Shown here piece by piece: positions 22,455 through 35,212 of a DNA stretch of 64,000 nt; within the stretch, counting starts at the first letter, position 1; every line of letters starts with the position of its first letter. The stretch lies in contig OX359249.1 in the NCBI GenBank assembly GCA_947179485.1, forward strand, positions 12,214,001-12,278,000. Reading direction: 5' to 3'. Origin of the DNA: Allacma fusca. Lineage: Eukaryota; Arthropoda; Collembola; Symphypleona; Sminthuridae. The translations under genes were made by a program, and so were the position numbers. Below the pieces are notes generated by a model. The model saw only the letters and a program-made list of their open reading frames with translations. It did not search any database and had not been told where the DNA came from.

Positions 22455-22590
22455 AACAAATTTGATGAATTATGAATCGGATGAACTGATGAATTTTTCT
22501 ACCAATCCAATGATTGAAGTTGATGAATGATGATTTCATTGAACGCATTCTGATGAACCAATGAATTGATGAATCAACGAATCCAGAAGT
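22455..22590. repeat. Low-complexity TGATGAAT-rich repeat
   Basis: Irregular tandem words GATGAAT, TGATGAA and CAATGAATTGATGAAT, probably a decayed microsatellite. Confidence 0.6.
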
Positions 22591-23104
22591 CATCTGTCCT
22601 ATAATAAAATGTGGGTATTTGCGTCCGCCAAACCGTTTTCGCCTACTCAATCGGCTACGTCGTTTAGGCAACCGGTAGGGAAACTTTTTTGGCCATACAT
22701 AGGGGAAGCGTTTGAGGTTACGGATAAGTGGAGCTAATAAGGTTAAGTATCCGAAGAATCTTGTCCGTTAGAGATAATCCTGCTCTAGACGTTGAAAACG
22801 TTTTAACCTTGATTTGATTGTGAGTTTGAAAATCCGAATTCGAACAGGGATACAAGTTCAGACCGATTTTCGGTAATCTCGTCCACCCTCTTATTTTAAC
22901 ATGAGATGTAAATATATTATACTGTTTATATTCAGAAAAAAACAGAACAAATAATTTTCGTAGTTGGCTTCATCATATTGGTAGATATATCTCCATAAAG
23001 AAACTTGTTTTCAGACCTGGCGCAAGTTACTCGGAATTTTTCTGCGACACTACACACACATGACAGAGCCTTAATACTTGCCATGCTTAGTAATCATCCA
23101 AGGA

Positions 23105-23310
23105 AGTACCAACATGTATTTCCTTTGGTTTTTTGGCTTTGAATTTAAGAAAATATTTTTAAATTCGAAGAATCTGAAAAAAGCGGATTTTGAAAACATT
23201 TACCGAAGAAGTGGAATGACGTGACCCCTGCCACGTGCACTAAGTTGGAAGTGATTCCCGGAGTTTGAAAACCTAATGCAGTAGATATTCCAATTATTAA
23301 ACGAACTTTT
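23105..23310. repeat. Decayed dispersed repeat, copy B
   Basis: Partner of 2475-2700, with the same ordered blocks (ATGTATTTCCTTTGG, GAAGAAGTGG, CACGTGCACTA, TTAAACGAACTTTTC). Confidence 0.45.
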
Positions 23311-26000
23311 CGACTGTGTAACCCTCCAAAAACATGGCTTTGAAAATTGTGACCTTAGTCTAAATTCACCCACTGTATACGGGGTCCTGGCAAACGACCA
23401 TTAGAGTGACACTAAAATAATCACAAAAGTTTGATTTTTATTGTTCTCGTAAAATTGTGACAATAAATTTGGTTAGTGGATGATGTTTCAATTGTAGCGA
23501 AATACCTAAAACTCAAAGGGTTATTCTTGAAAAAAATCGCGATATCTCGAGTTACGCTTTCGAAAGTAGTTACTACAGTGTCGTTTGGTCTAAAAATTTA
23601 TGCTCGAACGAGATCGAAGTAACATCGCAGCTACGATTGGACTCGAATCGTAAGCTCCCACGTGACATAAAAGGAGAGCTCTTCAGTAGTTGCCTGAACG
23701 AACCTTAAAATACCAAACTAGAATAGATAATTACTCGCAGTTGTTACAGCTCCGACATTAAAACAATTGTGAAACATTGCTATACCAGACCAAAGTCTGC
23801 GATATTCACCAGTGTGGGCGCAACTTGTTCTCTGCATGTTCTTCACTATTTCTTTAGCAATGACTTAATGGCAAACTCGATTGGCCTGCAAATTTTCATG
23901 GACAAAAATCTAAATTTTAACCTAAATTTTACAAATCATTTCCCCCAATGGATCAAATAAGCAGGTAATTCCAAAATAAAAAAGGTCAACCCCGACACAA
24001 TGCGCATTGCGGCACAATGGTCCTAATTTACCTAATATTTATTTTAGTTTTTACCGATTTACACCAATATACATTTAACCCAGCAATCCCAAATAAGGAG
24101 GGATGTTAAAGAAATTTCGCTTCACTTTTTGATCATTTAGTCCAGAGATATTTGACTTTAAAGCTGAGGTCACGGTTCGAAAAGTATCCAAGGTTTTTTT
24201 GTAACCTGTAGGATTTTCAAAAATATTTAATTAGCCACAGACGATCACCAAAATCGAAGATACACCAGGTCCGGGGATTATTTGCCAACTTCTAGTGAAA
24301 TAGTATCAGGATATCCGTCCGAAATCATATTATAGAATATAAAGTAACTTAATATGTCGGGTGTAACATTATCTTTTTCATCAAATACAATTTTTGTGAC
24401 CCCGCCAACCTATCTCGGCGAGCCAAAATTGCAATCCGAAGCACGTAACCATTGCTAAGAACAAAATTACAAATCAGCACCTCTCAATTTTTTTCCGGGT
24501 CAAAACCTGGCAGGTTTAAAAAGTAGCGGGTTCAAAATCTGAAGATTTATCTTTTTTTAGGAACCATTTTGGAAACTTTTCGAATTTAAGCGATAACTTC
24601 GAGAGCAATTATCTCGGAACATGTCATCGGAACCAGTAGAATATTTATGTTTAGGGGGAAAATGCGACAAGATTTTTAAATCCTTTAACGAGATATATTT
24701 TGAAGAAAAAAAAACGAAGTGTGTACAAAAAACTCGCCCCAGCCTCTGTAATTGAGTAATTGAAAGTTTTGCCGCTGAGTTTTTCCTTGCTCAAGTTAAG
24801 TCTCTTTTTAATAGCAAACTTACAAGTACAACAAAATAGGATAGTACACTGCAAGAGTACCTCTAAATTAATAAGAATAACAGTAAAACAGTCTATTTAC
24901 TATAAATGATGAGCACTGTAGCTAAAGATAATTTTTAATTTCTCATGACCGTATAAATAGTGTAATAACTTAATGCAACTCAACCCAAAAATTGATAAAC
25001 AGGGCGACTGCATCTACCGTGTCGTGAAGACACACCTTGTAAATTATAATTAAAATGATAGCATTTCATTACGACACTTACCCACTATGTTTGATTCATT
25101 ACAAAATTCATCTAATTTATTGAAAGGTCGTTCTAAAGGTTCCGTGAACAAAAAAACAATTCCGACGGTGATCCCAGGTAGTAATTGCCTTTACTGTACT
25201 CCACACAGATGGCGCTACAAATGTGCGAACTCGTATGAATAAATGTTCAGGTCGCATGTCATACGTCAGAATGTATGAAACAAATAGCTCTAACTTTTTG
25301 TCCCCGAAGTCGACATATCTCTCAAAAGGCATAAGCGTCAAAAGCCCAAACGCAGCATACCCCAAAGGCCCAAAATCCCATACTTAACCTCACCAAGCCA
25401 TCAGCACACCTACTGAACTGGCATCTTTGTCAATAAAACATTGTCAATGATCGTGTTTATTACCAGCATTTAGGAATGATGATTAAGTTTTTTCAAATAT
25501 TTTGAAATGCTAATAAAAATTACTAAATAAAAATTTCGCAAGGCTAGTATGGAAATATGTGTTTCAGATGTTTCAGTGAGCAATCAAATATTATCATTCT
25601 ATTGACAGTTGCTGGCTTGGTCAGCGTTGACATCAACTTGAGAGTATATCCCTTGAATGAAATATTTAAGTACAATTTGGGCATATACCAAAGTATCTTT
25701 ATATTGTTTCAAAGTCAAGCCTTGTGACTTCGTCCAAAAATTGAATTCTTAAGGAGTTTTTTCCAATAATGTGAAATATATGCAAAGACAACTTTCCAGA
25801 AAATCTTTCTGTTAGCAGGGCACCGGCGAAGGCCTAAAAATCATTATAAATGTTACCTGCCGCTGCCACATGTTACGGCAACTCCCGCTCATTCTGACCA
25901 ATTTTGTTTTAGAATTTCTCAATTTAATGGTCAAGTCTGCGGCCTCTATGAATAAAGCCCCAGCCTCAAAGTTTAACGTTTGAGTTGAGTATACTCATAT

Positions 26001-28100
26001 ATGGCTGTAAGAGTCGTTGAGTTCAGCATATATGTATATACAACGTTAAAAGGGAAGGGAGTGAAGTACTGTGCTTTCGTCTTGGTCTACCCAGTGTTGC
26101 GTACTCATTCCGTGTCCCACAGTCCTATCTTCATTGGGTCGTTTGTAAAACTCAACGATCCAGCAGTCATACAATCAGTCCATTCTATCATCACTGATCT
26201 TCCATCAGCTGATTATAGAAATTCAGCCATATCAGTCCTTTCCAGAAGCCTTTTCCCAAAAAATCCCTGCAAAGTGGCAAATTTGTAAATCTGGTAGTAA
26301 TAGGTCTCTGTACCTCATAACGACAGAATTACTACCCGCATCTGTCGTATTGTCCCAACCCATTTCGTCGTGACTAGAATAAAAAGCCATCGGCTTCCCC
26401 AATGGGAAATACACATCCCCTTAACGCACACAAGCCTGCCTGGTAGTTAGCCTAATATTGACTTGGTACTCGGAAGCCAATCATAGGATCGAGGGACCAA
26501 TCAAGGAGGGATCAGTCGGGGGACACCTACGATTTAATCTTCATCATCGTATCGTCAGATCATCCTTTCATATGCCACAATTATGGATTTGTAGTTCTTC
26601 ACGGACGTTTTCTTGAAATAACTGTATGAATTATATCTTGAATAATATACACTCAAAATAGATCTCACACTGCCCCTATTTTTTCACCTAGTCCTAATCA
26701 CTCCCCCTGTGGAATATTCCTCATCCGGTCCTTCAGTCAGCCCTTCACACGATTGCCCTTCATATTCATAAATCTCCCAACCTTCCCAATCAGAAACACA
26801 TCCAGGACTGGAGTCCAATTTGCCCTCATTGTCAGTCCTCAAGAAATGGATTCATCCAAGCCTGCACAACACTGCTGTACACTCTTCAGTTAATAATACA
26901 GGACTATATATAGTCTGAGTGTTTGTATATATACATGAGGTTATATAAACAACAACAACAAGTCCATATAGAACTGACACCATATATCCATGTCCTGCGT
27001 CTCACGTATTCCCACCGACTACTACTACGACGACGGGTTCAATGATTAGGCCGCATCCCGAATTCATCGACTCAACTCCATAGGAGTAACATGCTCAGAA
27101 AAACAGCCATCTGGAGGTGCTGCATCAGGTAGAAGGACTCAGGGCGCCCTCAAGTGGTCCCCAAGAGAACTATGGGTAAGGTACCCTTTTGTTGGAGCTC
27201 TTTCCGTGTATGTACGAAAGAAAGCCTTCACTTTTGAAAGAGGCATATAAGGTGTAGATACTGGCCCGAGCTCTGTGTACGGACATAAGGAGCTATTTAA
27301 AAGCAAGGGATATACATACATGGGAATAGGTAACGTTATATTGTGAGAGTCTCGGATTTTGTGAGACTGAGGAGAGAGAGAGACGGGACCTGAGCTGAGA
27401 CACTGTGAGACTATATAGCGCTTTGGACTTATTGGTTCTATGGTTTTGGGGTTGAGTTTTTAAACTTGTAAGTTGTTGTATGAACCAAGCGAGGCATTGT
27501 GGAACACATAGGTACATACTAACGCATTGGACATTTATAAGATAGGACTCTCTCTCTATCTCGCTCACTGCTCTGCTCTGTACGTTCCCCGTAGCCCCGT
27601 ATATAATACACACACATACATACGTACACTCATACACACACACACACACACACACATTTATACTGTACTCGTACTCCTGCTGTATCTACAGTTTTAAAGC
27701 CTCGTCTATATACACATCTCTCATCATCTCATCCTGTAGTCCCACTACTACACAATACACACATGAAAAGCTTTATAGAGGTAAAAAGCGTAAGAAATCA
27801 AAATGCTAAAAACGAGACTTGTTCATAACAGTAACAGTGTATTTAGAAATTAGCATCTTAACTCTCTTCAGTCAACTTTTCAGTTTTGAATGGAAAATCC
27901 GTCGTGTGAGTGACTGGTCTCGGGTCTTTTTTTGGTGGTGTGTTTGTGTGTATTTATACACTGGTCTGGGTCAAAATAAAGTGTGTATAGTCAAAATAAA
28001 GGAACTTTTTTTTAGGAACAAGATATTAAATTGAAAAAGACTGACAGAAGGACCCCCCCCTCCTCTCGTCTGTGTTTGCTGGAACAGTTTAAAACGAACC
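26001..28100. other. Upstream region of CNOT2
   Basis: 26400-27000 is C- and A-rich on the plus strand and poor in G, the reverse of CNOT2 intron 1. There is a (CA)n array at 27608-27656 and a short GA run at 27370-27382. The plus-strand frame at 26001-26288 and the minus-strand frames here match no family I know. Confidence 0.5.
27608..27656. repeat. (CA)n microsatellite
   Basis: CACACATACATACGTACAC followed by an uninterrupted CA run. Confidence 0.9.
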
Positions 28101-28108
28101 AAAAGTCC

Positions 28109-28149
28109 TATATATACTGGAATTTCCGTTGAGGATTTCTTCTTTCACT
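28109..28149 (+). promoter_or_regulatory. Candidate CNOT2 core promoter
   Basis: TATATATA at 28109-28116 lies about 30 bases before TTTCACTCC, an initiator-like pyrimidine word. It is 205-245 bases upstream of the CNOT2 ATG. Inferred from position only. Confidence 0.3.
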
Positions 28150-28353
28150 CCACGCAGTTTCCTACGTATAAGCTGTAGTAGTAAATAAATAGTTAGAGGT
28201 ACTTTTTATTTGGTAATTTATTGTATTAGTTGTATTAGTCCGGAGATTGATCATATATAGTGGGAGAGGAAGACGGGCTCGGGAAGAGTATTTGTTTTTT
28301 GATCAAAACAATCATCAGGACAAGCACTGCTTGCTTGCATTAAATGATCCAGC

Positions 28354-31300
28354 ATGTCTCGTGGCGGTTCATCGATGGGGGGACATGTAACTCCAACCTT
28401 TGGTCACGGATCGAGCGGCGGGGGAGGGTATCCAACTAACCTGGGTGGTCCTCCGTTATCCCCGAATCGGGGAATGTCATCCATGACTAGTGGAAATCCT
28501 AATTTGAATAGGGGTCCTTTTGGTATTCGACATCATGATAGAAGACCAATCATTGGGATTGGGTAAGATATACTGTACTTTTGAATGCATTTGTGATTCT
28601 ATGTGAGGTTTCGAAAGTGGGACGGGAGTTGGATGAGGGGATGTGGAGCTGAATTGAGAGTTGTTGAGGATGACTTGCAGTGAGTTAGTTTCTTGTAGAT
28701 TACCGTTGTTGCTGGTGTGTGGTCAAGTAGAGAGAAATTTCGGGGGATAATTAGAATGAAGTAACTTTTTTGTGGGAGATTGATTTGATAGATGTTGAAA
28801 CTCCCGGTTCGACTTATCGGTTTTAGTTTGTGGGTTTGGGAGTACAATTTGAAGTGGGGCTTGGGTCATTTGGAGAGTAGGAGAGTTAGTTTTGTGAGGA
28901 ATAACGGAAGGTTAAAGGTGTATTAATTGTTGTTGTTGTACTTTTGTAGGTAGTCAAGTTTTAAACAGCGCTAATTTTGAAACTTGTGGGAAGAAAGTTT
29001 AAGGAAGGATGCTGGTTGCTTTTTTCTTAGTTGTACAAATGCACGTGTAGGGCTGGTGTTTAGGATATGAGGTTAATAACAGTTTTTGGTGTATTTAATG
29101 AGGTGTGTGCTCAAATATTTTCTTTCCATAGGGCGATGGGAGCGATGGGAGGTTTCGGTGGTATGGGTGGACAGAGAACGCCAACGGGTTATCCCGGATC
29201 CAATGATCATCATCCGCCGATCTTAGACCCATCAGAATTTCCATCGTTAACTAGTAGAAACCTTGTGCAGGGCGATTCTTATCATCAAAGTTTACCTGCG
29301 AAGCCATACGGTTAGTAAAATTCTGCTACTGACATGTGTATTATCGAAAATAATGGAGTACAGTTGGTTGTGCTCAAAAGTGCCAAGTGGAAACACTGAT
29401 TTCTCCGTTGTCAAGAAGTGTGTATACGTTTCTCAACTATGTAGTGAGATGTTTTGTGAGGTTCGGTATTAGTACTGAGTTTATTTAGAAACCGTGCTCC
29501 GCTCCTGTGGACGTCACTTTGTATATCTTGTAATTTGGCAAGACTTAAATACCTGTAGTCACTTTTACTTCCTGCCGTAGAAGGCAGAAGTGATTTTTTT
29601 TTCGCCGAAGTTCCGATTATTCAGCGATTTTTTAAGTAAGGGGTTTTAATTTTTTATAGACCTCGGGATATACTTGAAATTATTTATTTTAAACATTTTT
29701 AATTATTAGTTATTTTGTATTTACTCAGTGTGTATGAAGGTGTTGATTTCGCTATATATATTGAAGGGAGATCACATGAACTTCAACTGTATTATCTGCT
29801 CTGGCAATTTTATGACTGAAGAAATTTGATAGGAATTATTATCCAACGTAGACACTATTCAATATCCTGCAATATTTGAAAGAATATTTTTGTTGACAAA
29901 CAATGTTCATTTGTGCCATGCACTGGCTGCCAGTATCCACTTTCTAGTTGGGACTTGTCGATCAATGGGAATTACATTGAATAAGTTCATGTTATGTGAC
30001 GAAATTAGTTTAGATTTTGAATGCAAGAATATATAACTGCATTTCATACACGTGACACTGGCATTCAAGTGATTAAATTTATTCTTACACACCAACCAAT
30101 CGAAGAAATTCAATTAGGAGACAGGATCATATTCCAAGTTTTAATTTGGAGCTATACGTGTTTGCTGTGAGCGATCATGTATTTCTGTGTGTTGATAAAT
30201 ACAAACAGTATAAAATACTTAAAACAATGCAGTCAGCCGTTTGCTTTGTTCAAGTGTAGTCTTACTGATAACTCTTTATTTGACTTAAATGAAAACATTT
30301 ATTTTGAAACGTTGATTTTACTTACCAAAGTGTAGATTAGCTTCGTCCACACCAACCCTCGTCCAGAGGATTTTATTTTTTGTATATTTTTACATCCTTC
30401 TCTGAAAATTTCAGTTGGAATGGTTAAGCAACCCCAAACGGAAGCCAGTGCGTTCACCATGAGCTCAGAAGACTTCCCAGCGTTACCTGGCACAACACCA
30501 CCAATAGCTGCCGCAAATGATTCTAGTGGCAAAGCAACACCTAGTACCGTTAATAAAATAGAAGACTCTAACGATAGAACCGTTGCCACCACCGATAAAT
30601 CTATCAAACGAGGAATAATAACTTCACCGGAAGGTTCGCGCATTATTAGATGTTTGCAAACCCAAATGAATTTATGGAATCAGTGTCATAGAATTTTAGT
30701 CTACTTGAAAATATCAGCAGTCAGTCCACGTATAGGCTGAAATATTTTGCAATTTAACATTTTTTACGCATTCTAAAAATACTTTGAATCGTCGGGTGAA
30801 ACCGAGTGTTGTTATATTTCAAGCGTCAACATATAACATTTGAAGAGACGAATCAGTACATTCACAGCACTGGTTACTTAGCTGACAGCATTAATTCATT
30901 GATCTTCAGTCCATGTTTGGCACAAGGAAGCAAAACTAGAATCATAGAGATAGGACGTTCGCTTTGTTTTTAAAACGGCGCCTTGTTTACACTATCATGC
31001 ATTACTGACCTTGACTTTCTTGGCATAACATGCAAAAATCAGCGAGGAGTGTAAATTTTACCGCGTTGAGTCGTAAGCTTAAATTAAATACAACAGAATA
31101 ATTTCAGTCAGTTCTTCTGCATCACTGGCATCACAGAGTCAAGTTCGATAATCAATGTGTTCGTAGGAATTTAGCATTAAATTTTGATCATACACAATGA
31201 AGGTAGTATTGTAGAAAGTTAACATGTGGCTGTTTAAATACAAGTTAACTAATCATATAACAAAATCAAAATTATAGCTCTGTAAGAATTACTGCAACCA

Positions 31301-32643
31301 GTGATTATAAGTGGGTATGACTTAGAGGATTCATTGATTTATATTTGGATTATCTTGGATTATAAAGACGTTACGTTTATCATAATCAATATTTTAAGTG
31401 TAATTTATGTTGTTAGTTACTTACATTTAATATTAATAGTAATCTGATCGTACCATGATTAAAATCATTACTGAATTTGTTGCTTACAGGTAAAGTTACC
31501 AATATTCCCTATAATATGGTTGGTGATCAGTTCGGTATGGTGGGTCTACTAACTTTTATTCGAGTGGCGGAGACGGATCCTAATCTAGTAACTCTAGCGC
31601 TCGGGTTCGATCTGACAGCACTAGGGCTCAATTTAAACGCAACAGATAGTCTTTATCCCTCCTTCGGTGGCCCTTGGGGTGAAGGGCCTGTCAGAGCTGA
31701 AGACATCGAGTATCAAGTACCCCAGGAGTATAACATCAGTGATCAGTTGCGTCATGGTCAAGAATTCGTTTCTTCTATTCGGTAAGAATCGAGACTGAAA
31801 CTTCATTAGGCTTCGTCTTTTTTTTACAAGATCAAAAGTGGGAGGGGGTCGTTGGCAAGAAATAGTAAGGTGGTTGGGTTATTTCGCTTAAATGACGAAT
31901 TTAAATCATTCACCGGCCTAAATTCGAAGCGTATTTTAAATTTTGAAGACGACGTAATTATTCTGGAAGAAGGAGGGGGAGGAAAGACTACGATTTTAAA
32001 TTTTAAATTTCTGGCTAAGGAAGAAACTCGAGCTTTTAACAAAATGCCAAATAATCGATGAATTAATAAAAGAATAAAGTCTTAAGTTATTTAATATATT
32101 CAAAAAATTGTGTGCTCTGTATTTTGTAATTTTTGACAACGTGAGAGCATGCAAAGATTGTAGATAAAAATGTGGTTTTATTAGTTAACTGTATTTACTT
32201 CAGTTAGTGCGATTATCGTCCAAGGTTTGACAAATGTATGGTTTGGAAATCCGATCATTGTTTCTATACCGACATAGTAAGTAATACCGGCGTATTTTTT
32301 TTAATCTTCCAGGGAAAAGTTATCTCCACTTAAGATTCCAAGGTATAAGGATGAACTACTATTTTATTTGTTCTACACGTACGCTGGTGATGTTCTTCAA
32401 GTATTATCTGCTGCGGAATTGTACAACCGTGATTGGCGTTATCATAAAGAGGAGAAGATCTGGATTACACGAGCTCCAGGAATAAATGCGGTAGAAAAAG
32501 GCACGAATTTTGAGAGAGGCACCTACTACTTCTTCGATCCAATAAGTTGGAGGAAAGTTGCCAAAGAATTCTATTTGGAGTATGATAAACTGGAGGATCG
32601 ACCCGTCGTCCCACCTAGTTATATCCACAATTATCTACCCTAA
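28354..32643 (+). CDS. CNOT2: CCR4-NOT transcription complex subunit 2
   Basis: Five coding exons, 28354-28562, 29132-29310, 30415-30633, 31490-31781 and 32313-32643, join in frame with GT-AG junctions (1230 nt, 409 aa). The ATG follows an in-frame TGA at 28345-28347. The N-terminal third is Gly/Ser/Pro-rich and disordered (HVTPTFGHGSS, SPNRGM). Conserved NOT2 words follow: LDPSEFPSL near residue 107, EDFPALPG near 150, VTNIPYNMVGDQFGMVGLLT near 205-225, LGFDLTALGLNLN, and the C-terminal NOT box (LQVLSAAELYNRDWRYHKEE, ITRAPG, ERGTYYFFDPISWRKVAKEF). CNOT2 pairs with CNOT3 on the CNOT1 scaffold and supports mRNA deadenylation and repression. The protein is shorter than human CNOT2 (540 aa), lacking about the first hundred residues. 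These may be absent or encoded in an unseen upstream exon. The exon 3 donor (AAG|GTTCGC) is weak but is fixed by the conserved junction. Confidence 0.95.
28563..29131 (+). other. CNOT2 intron 1
   Basis: G- and T-rich on the plus strand, with a GTAAGA donor and TTTCCATAG acceptor. Frames on the minus strand inside it are chance. Confidence 0.75.
29311..30414 (+). other. CNOT2 intron 2
   Basis: About 1.1 kb, AT-rich. GTTAGT donor and TTTCAG acceptor. A small hairpin-like CTTCCTGCC...GGCAGAAG occurs near 29570-29592. Nothing else was seen. Confidence 0.75.
30634..31489 (+). other. CNOT2 intron 3
   Basis: AT-rich intron with a weak GTTCGC donor and a TGCTTACAG acceptor. No internal feature was seen. 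Confidence 0.75.
31782..32312 (+). other. CNOT2 intron 4
   Basis: GTAAGA donor and CTTCCAG acceptor. The middle (31850-32060) is open on both strands without resembling any protein. Confidence 0.75.
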
Positions 32644-33566
32644 TGATTCCATGCCTATTCATGTAACGAATACAATGTTAGACTGCGGGAGAATACTTGA
32701 ATTTACACACAGTTGTATCGTTTTGTTCAAATTCTTGTAAGTTAAAACTTTACCTGAAAAGATTTTTGCAAGATTAAACTCATTTTCGATTATACAAACT
32801 CATGCGGGTCAAAATTCCGGTGAATTATTCTTCATTCCTAGATGTGATCAAGACACAACTTTCCCCCCAGAATCGCCAACTCCCTTACATGCCAGATATA
32901 TGCGAGTCCAGAGTAGAGTCTTGTATGCGAATTGAAAGCCTTCCGCAAGTTTTATTAAAATATGTAGTTGAATTATGTACTCCTAATTTTAAGTCAATGC
33001 GATGTGCTATCGGATGTCAGATTGTTCAAGCAATAATTTAATGACATCCCTTCCTGAGTTTGAATTAAGATTGAAGTGCATCTAATTTCATTTGGTTTTA
33101 TTCATTTTGTGGCAGCCTATTCCATTTTACAGTTAGCCAAAAAAAGATCAACAACAATTTTTTTTTACATTAAACATGACAGGTTCTAGTTGGTGCAAAC
33201 TCTATCGCTGCATGAATACTCTCAAAATCTTAGAATTATGCTAGTTTCGCATAGTACAATACGCATGGTTTTCCACTTGGATCCTTATTATCAGTCGTCT
33301 GTCTTGATATTCTTCCTCTGTTCAAGAAATACCTGTTTAGAATCGATTTGATCAGGGTTTGTCCTAGTATCGATTATTATATTAACATGAACTATGACGA
33401 TTTATATAATTTTCATGTGTAACCCCGTGAACATATAGAAAACAAATTCATGGCGTGCAATTCAGCACAAAGGTTTATTATTCATTAACGAGTAAAAGCT
33501 GAAATAAAGACGGTTTCATTTGACATTTATAGCAAAAAAATGAGAAGATAAACGTCCAAAATATAT
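32644..33566. other. CNOT2 3' region
   Basis: Holds the presumptive 3' UTR. ATTAAA occurs near 32775 and AATAAA at 33503-33508, the latter just before the tRNA-Asp gene. No further coding sequence was recognised. Confidence 0.5.
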
Positions 33567-33638
33567 CTCCCCGACGGGGAATCGAACCCCGGTCTCCCGC
33601 GTGACAGGCGGGGATACTTACCACTATACTATCGAGGA
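33567..33638 (-). tRNA. tRNA-Asp (GTC)
   Basis: The full cloverleaf reads on the minus strand: TCCTCGATAGTATAGTGG start, anticodon loop CTGTCAC within CCGCCTGTCACGCGG, B box GGTTCGATTCC and 3' acceptor TCGGGGA. The acceptor stem has one G-T wobble. A four-T run follows at 33554-33557 as the RNA polymerase III stop. The D-loop reads GTGGTAAG instead of the common GTGGTTAG, which need not harm function. Confidence 0.95.
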
Positions 33639-35130
33639 ATTGATGTGAAGTAGTGTGTTGTACACACCTCAAATACACTTTGTACCAATGATAAAGTCTA
33701 ATTTACTGGATGTCTACGGATTTCCCTTTAATCCACATCAAGTAGAGACCCCCAATTTGAAAAATATTTTATTCCAGATTTTATAGCATTTGTTTCATTG
33801 ACCTGGGTCAGCACACGGGGTCAAAAACGAGATGCAAAGTCGGTATGAGGCTACACTACACGACTGGTGGAATATGTTGGAGATCCTATCTCGGCAGATA
33901 AGGTCTTCATCATAGGTCTTCACCAGTGTTGACGTATGATTTATCAAGAAATCCAAGCGTTAAGACCCTTTTGGTCTTCACTTAGTACCATGCATTTCCT
34001 AGGGTCTACCCTGAATACCATGTATTTCATAGGGTCTTCATCAAATACTGATACAACAATTGGCGGGGACTGTCTGACCGTCAAAATTGACGAGGCCCAT
34101 TTTTGGAAGTGCAAGTTCCACCGTGGTAGAATACTTGCCAATGACGATGTGTAGAAGACCCAAAGGGGTCTTAACGCTTGTATTTCGCGATAAATCATAA
34201 GGCAGTGGTGACGGTCGTAGCGGTTTGAAATACAACGGCCAAATCATCTAAGGTTAAATGCTGACATTAGAAAAACCTCTTCCCCCATATCCACTTCACT
34301 TTCGGTTCTGACGCCAATCTCCCCAAATGTGATACATAAATATTTGTACCGGTCATGGGCACAGTTCTCAACGTAGAGATCAATCAGGTAGCTCTTTGAG
34401 AAGCCCCCAACGATTTCCTATAAACGAGTGTTAGGGTTATTTCTGAAAATAATTTTGGGCGGGATTTAAAAATGACCCATGTTAATGAAACGAGCTTATT
34501 AAATCTGAACGAGCATTTGCTTCGAACCGAGAGAATTAAATATTTTATACATTCAAAGTCACTCCCTTAGACGGGCAATGGTTGTGAACCACCCGGTGGA
34601 AACGCTCCTTGCTATCGGATTAGCTTCGCACGTGTGAAATTGTCGTTCAAGGTTCAAATATGTATTCCGTTGTTGTTCAAGGCATTGGATTTTTCGAATT
34701 TGGTCCGAGCCTTTTGTAGGCAGAAACAATCATGTATTTATCATTTTATTATACTTACCCATATAGTAAAAATTTATATTAGTCAATATTAAATACTAGT
34801 GAGTAGCAAGGCGGGAGAAATATTTTCATGGTAGAGCAAAGGACTTCAAAAAACAAGTACAATCGGAAAAATATATAAAGTAGAAGAAACTAACATTCTT
34901 CATATGAAATTCATGTTAATAGTTTAAATAATTATTAAAGACGATTTGAGTCCCCTCGTAAAGTGCTTCACAATAAATTTTGAGCAAAATGTGTTTTTTT
35001 TAATTCCGTATGTGGAGTCGCAGTAGCTACGTATACTGCTTTCTGTTACCCTACAACGTTCCTTAAAATATTGTACCGGGCAAGAAAGTATAAATAGATA
35101 GTCCGTTGTTAGTCGCCGCTTTTTTAAAGT
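33639..35130. other. Gene-free stretch between tRNA-Asp and tRNA-Ser
   Basis: Apart from the MITE at 33935-34199 I see only AT-rich DNA. Confidence 0.6.
33935..34199. mobile_element. Tc1/mariner-like MITE with TA target duplication
   Basis: Long inverted ends of about 43 bp: TGATTTATCAAGAAATCCAA begins at 33937, and the complement of TTGTATTTCGCGATAAATCA ends at 34197. The match continues inward to GCGTTAAGACCC(C/T)TTT.GGTCTTC with few mismatches. TA occurs at both borders (33935-33936 and 34198-34199), as expected for the Tc1/mariner superfamily. The body is about 260 bp, with internal AGGGTCTTCA/AGGGTCTACC words. It has no transposase, so it is non-autonomous. Confidence 0.8.
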
Positions 35131-35212
35131 GCAGCTTTGGCCGAGTGGTTAAGGCGTTGGACTGCTAATCCAATGGGGTCTCCCCGCGCAGGTTCGAATC
35201 CTGCAGGCTGCG
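35131..35212 (+). tRNA. tRNA-Ser (GCT)
   Basis: A class II tRNA with a long variable arm. It has the A-box region TGGCCGAGTGGTTAAGG, anticodon loop CTGCTAA flanked by TTGGA and TCCAA, a variable arm TGGGGTCTCCCCGC, B box GGTTCGAATCC and acceptor GCAGCTT pairing AGGCTGC with one wobble. TTTT at 35219-35222 is the likely stop. Confidence 0.96.

Larger units (their letters stand above)
22336..26000. other. Gene-free stretch between FBXO45 and CNOT2
   Basis: It contains TGATGAAT-rich low-complexity DNA at about 22460-22590 and copy B of the old dispersed repeat at 23105-23310. No recognisable gene was seen. The frames present give no known domain. Confidence 0.55.

Noticed and set aside
25117-25365. 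82-codon minus-strand frame
   Set aside because: No recognisable family, and flanks look like ordinary intergenic DNA.
26001-26288. 95-codon plus-strand frame
   Set aside because: No known domain. No splice context linking it to CNOT2.
33936-34247. Frames on both strands starting MIYQEIQALRP and MIYREIQALRP
   Set aside because: The similar starts come from the inverted ends of the MITE.
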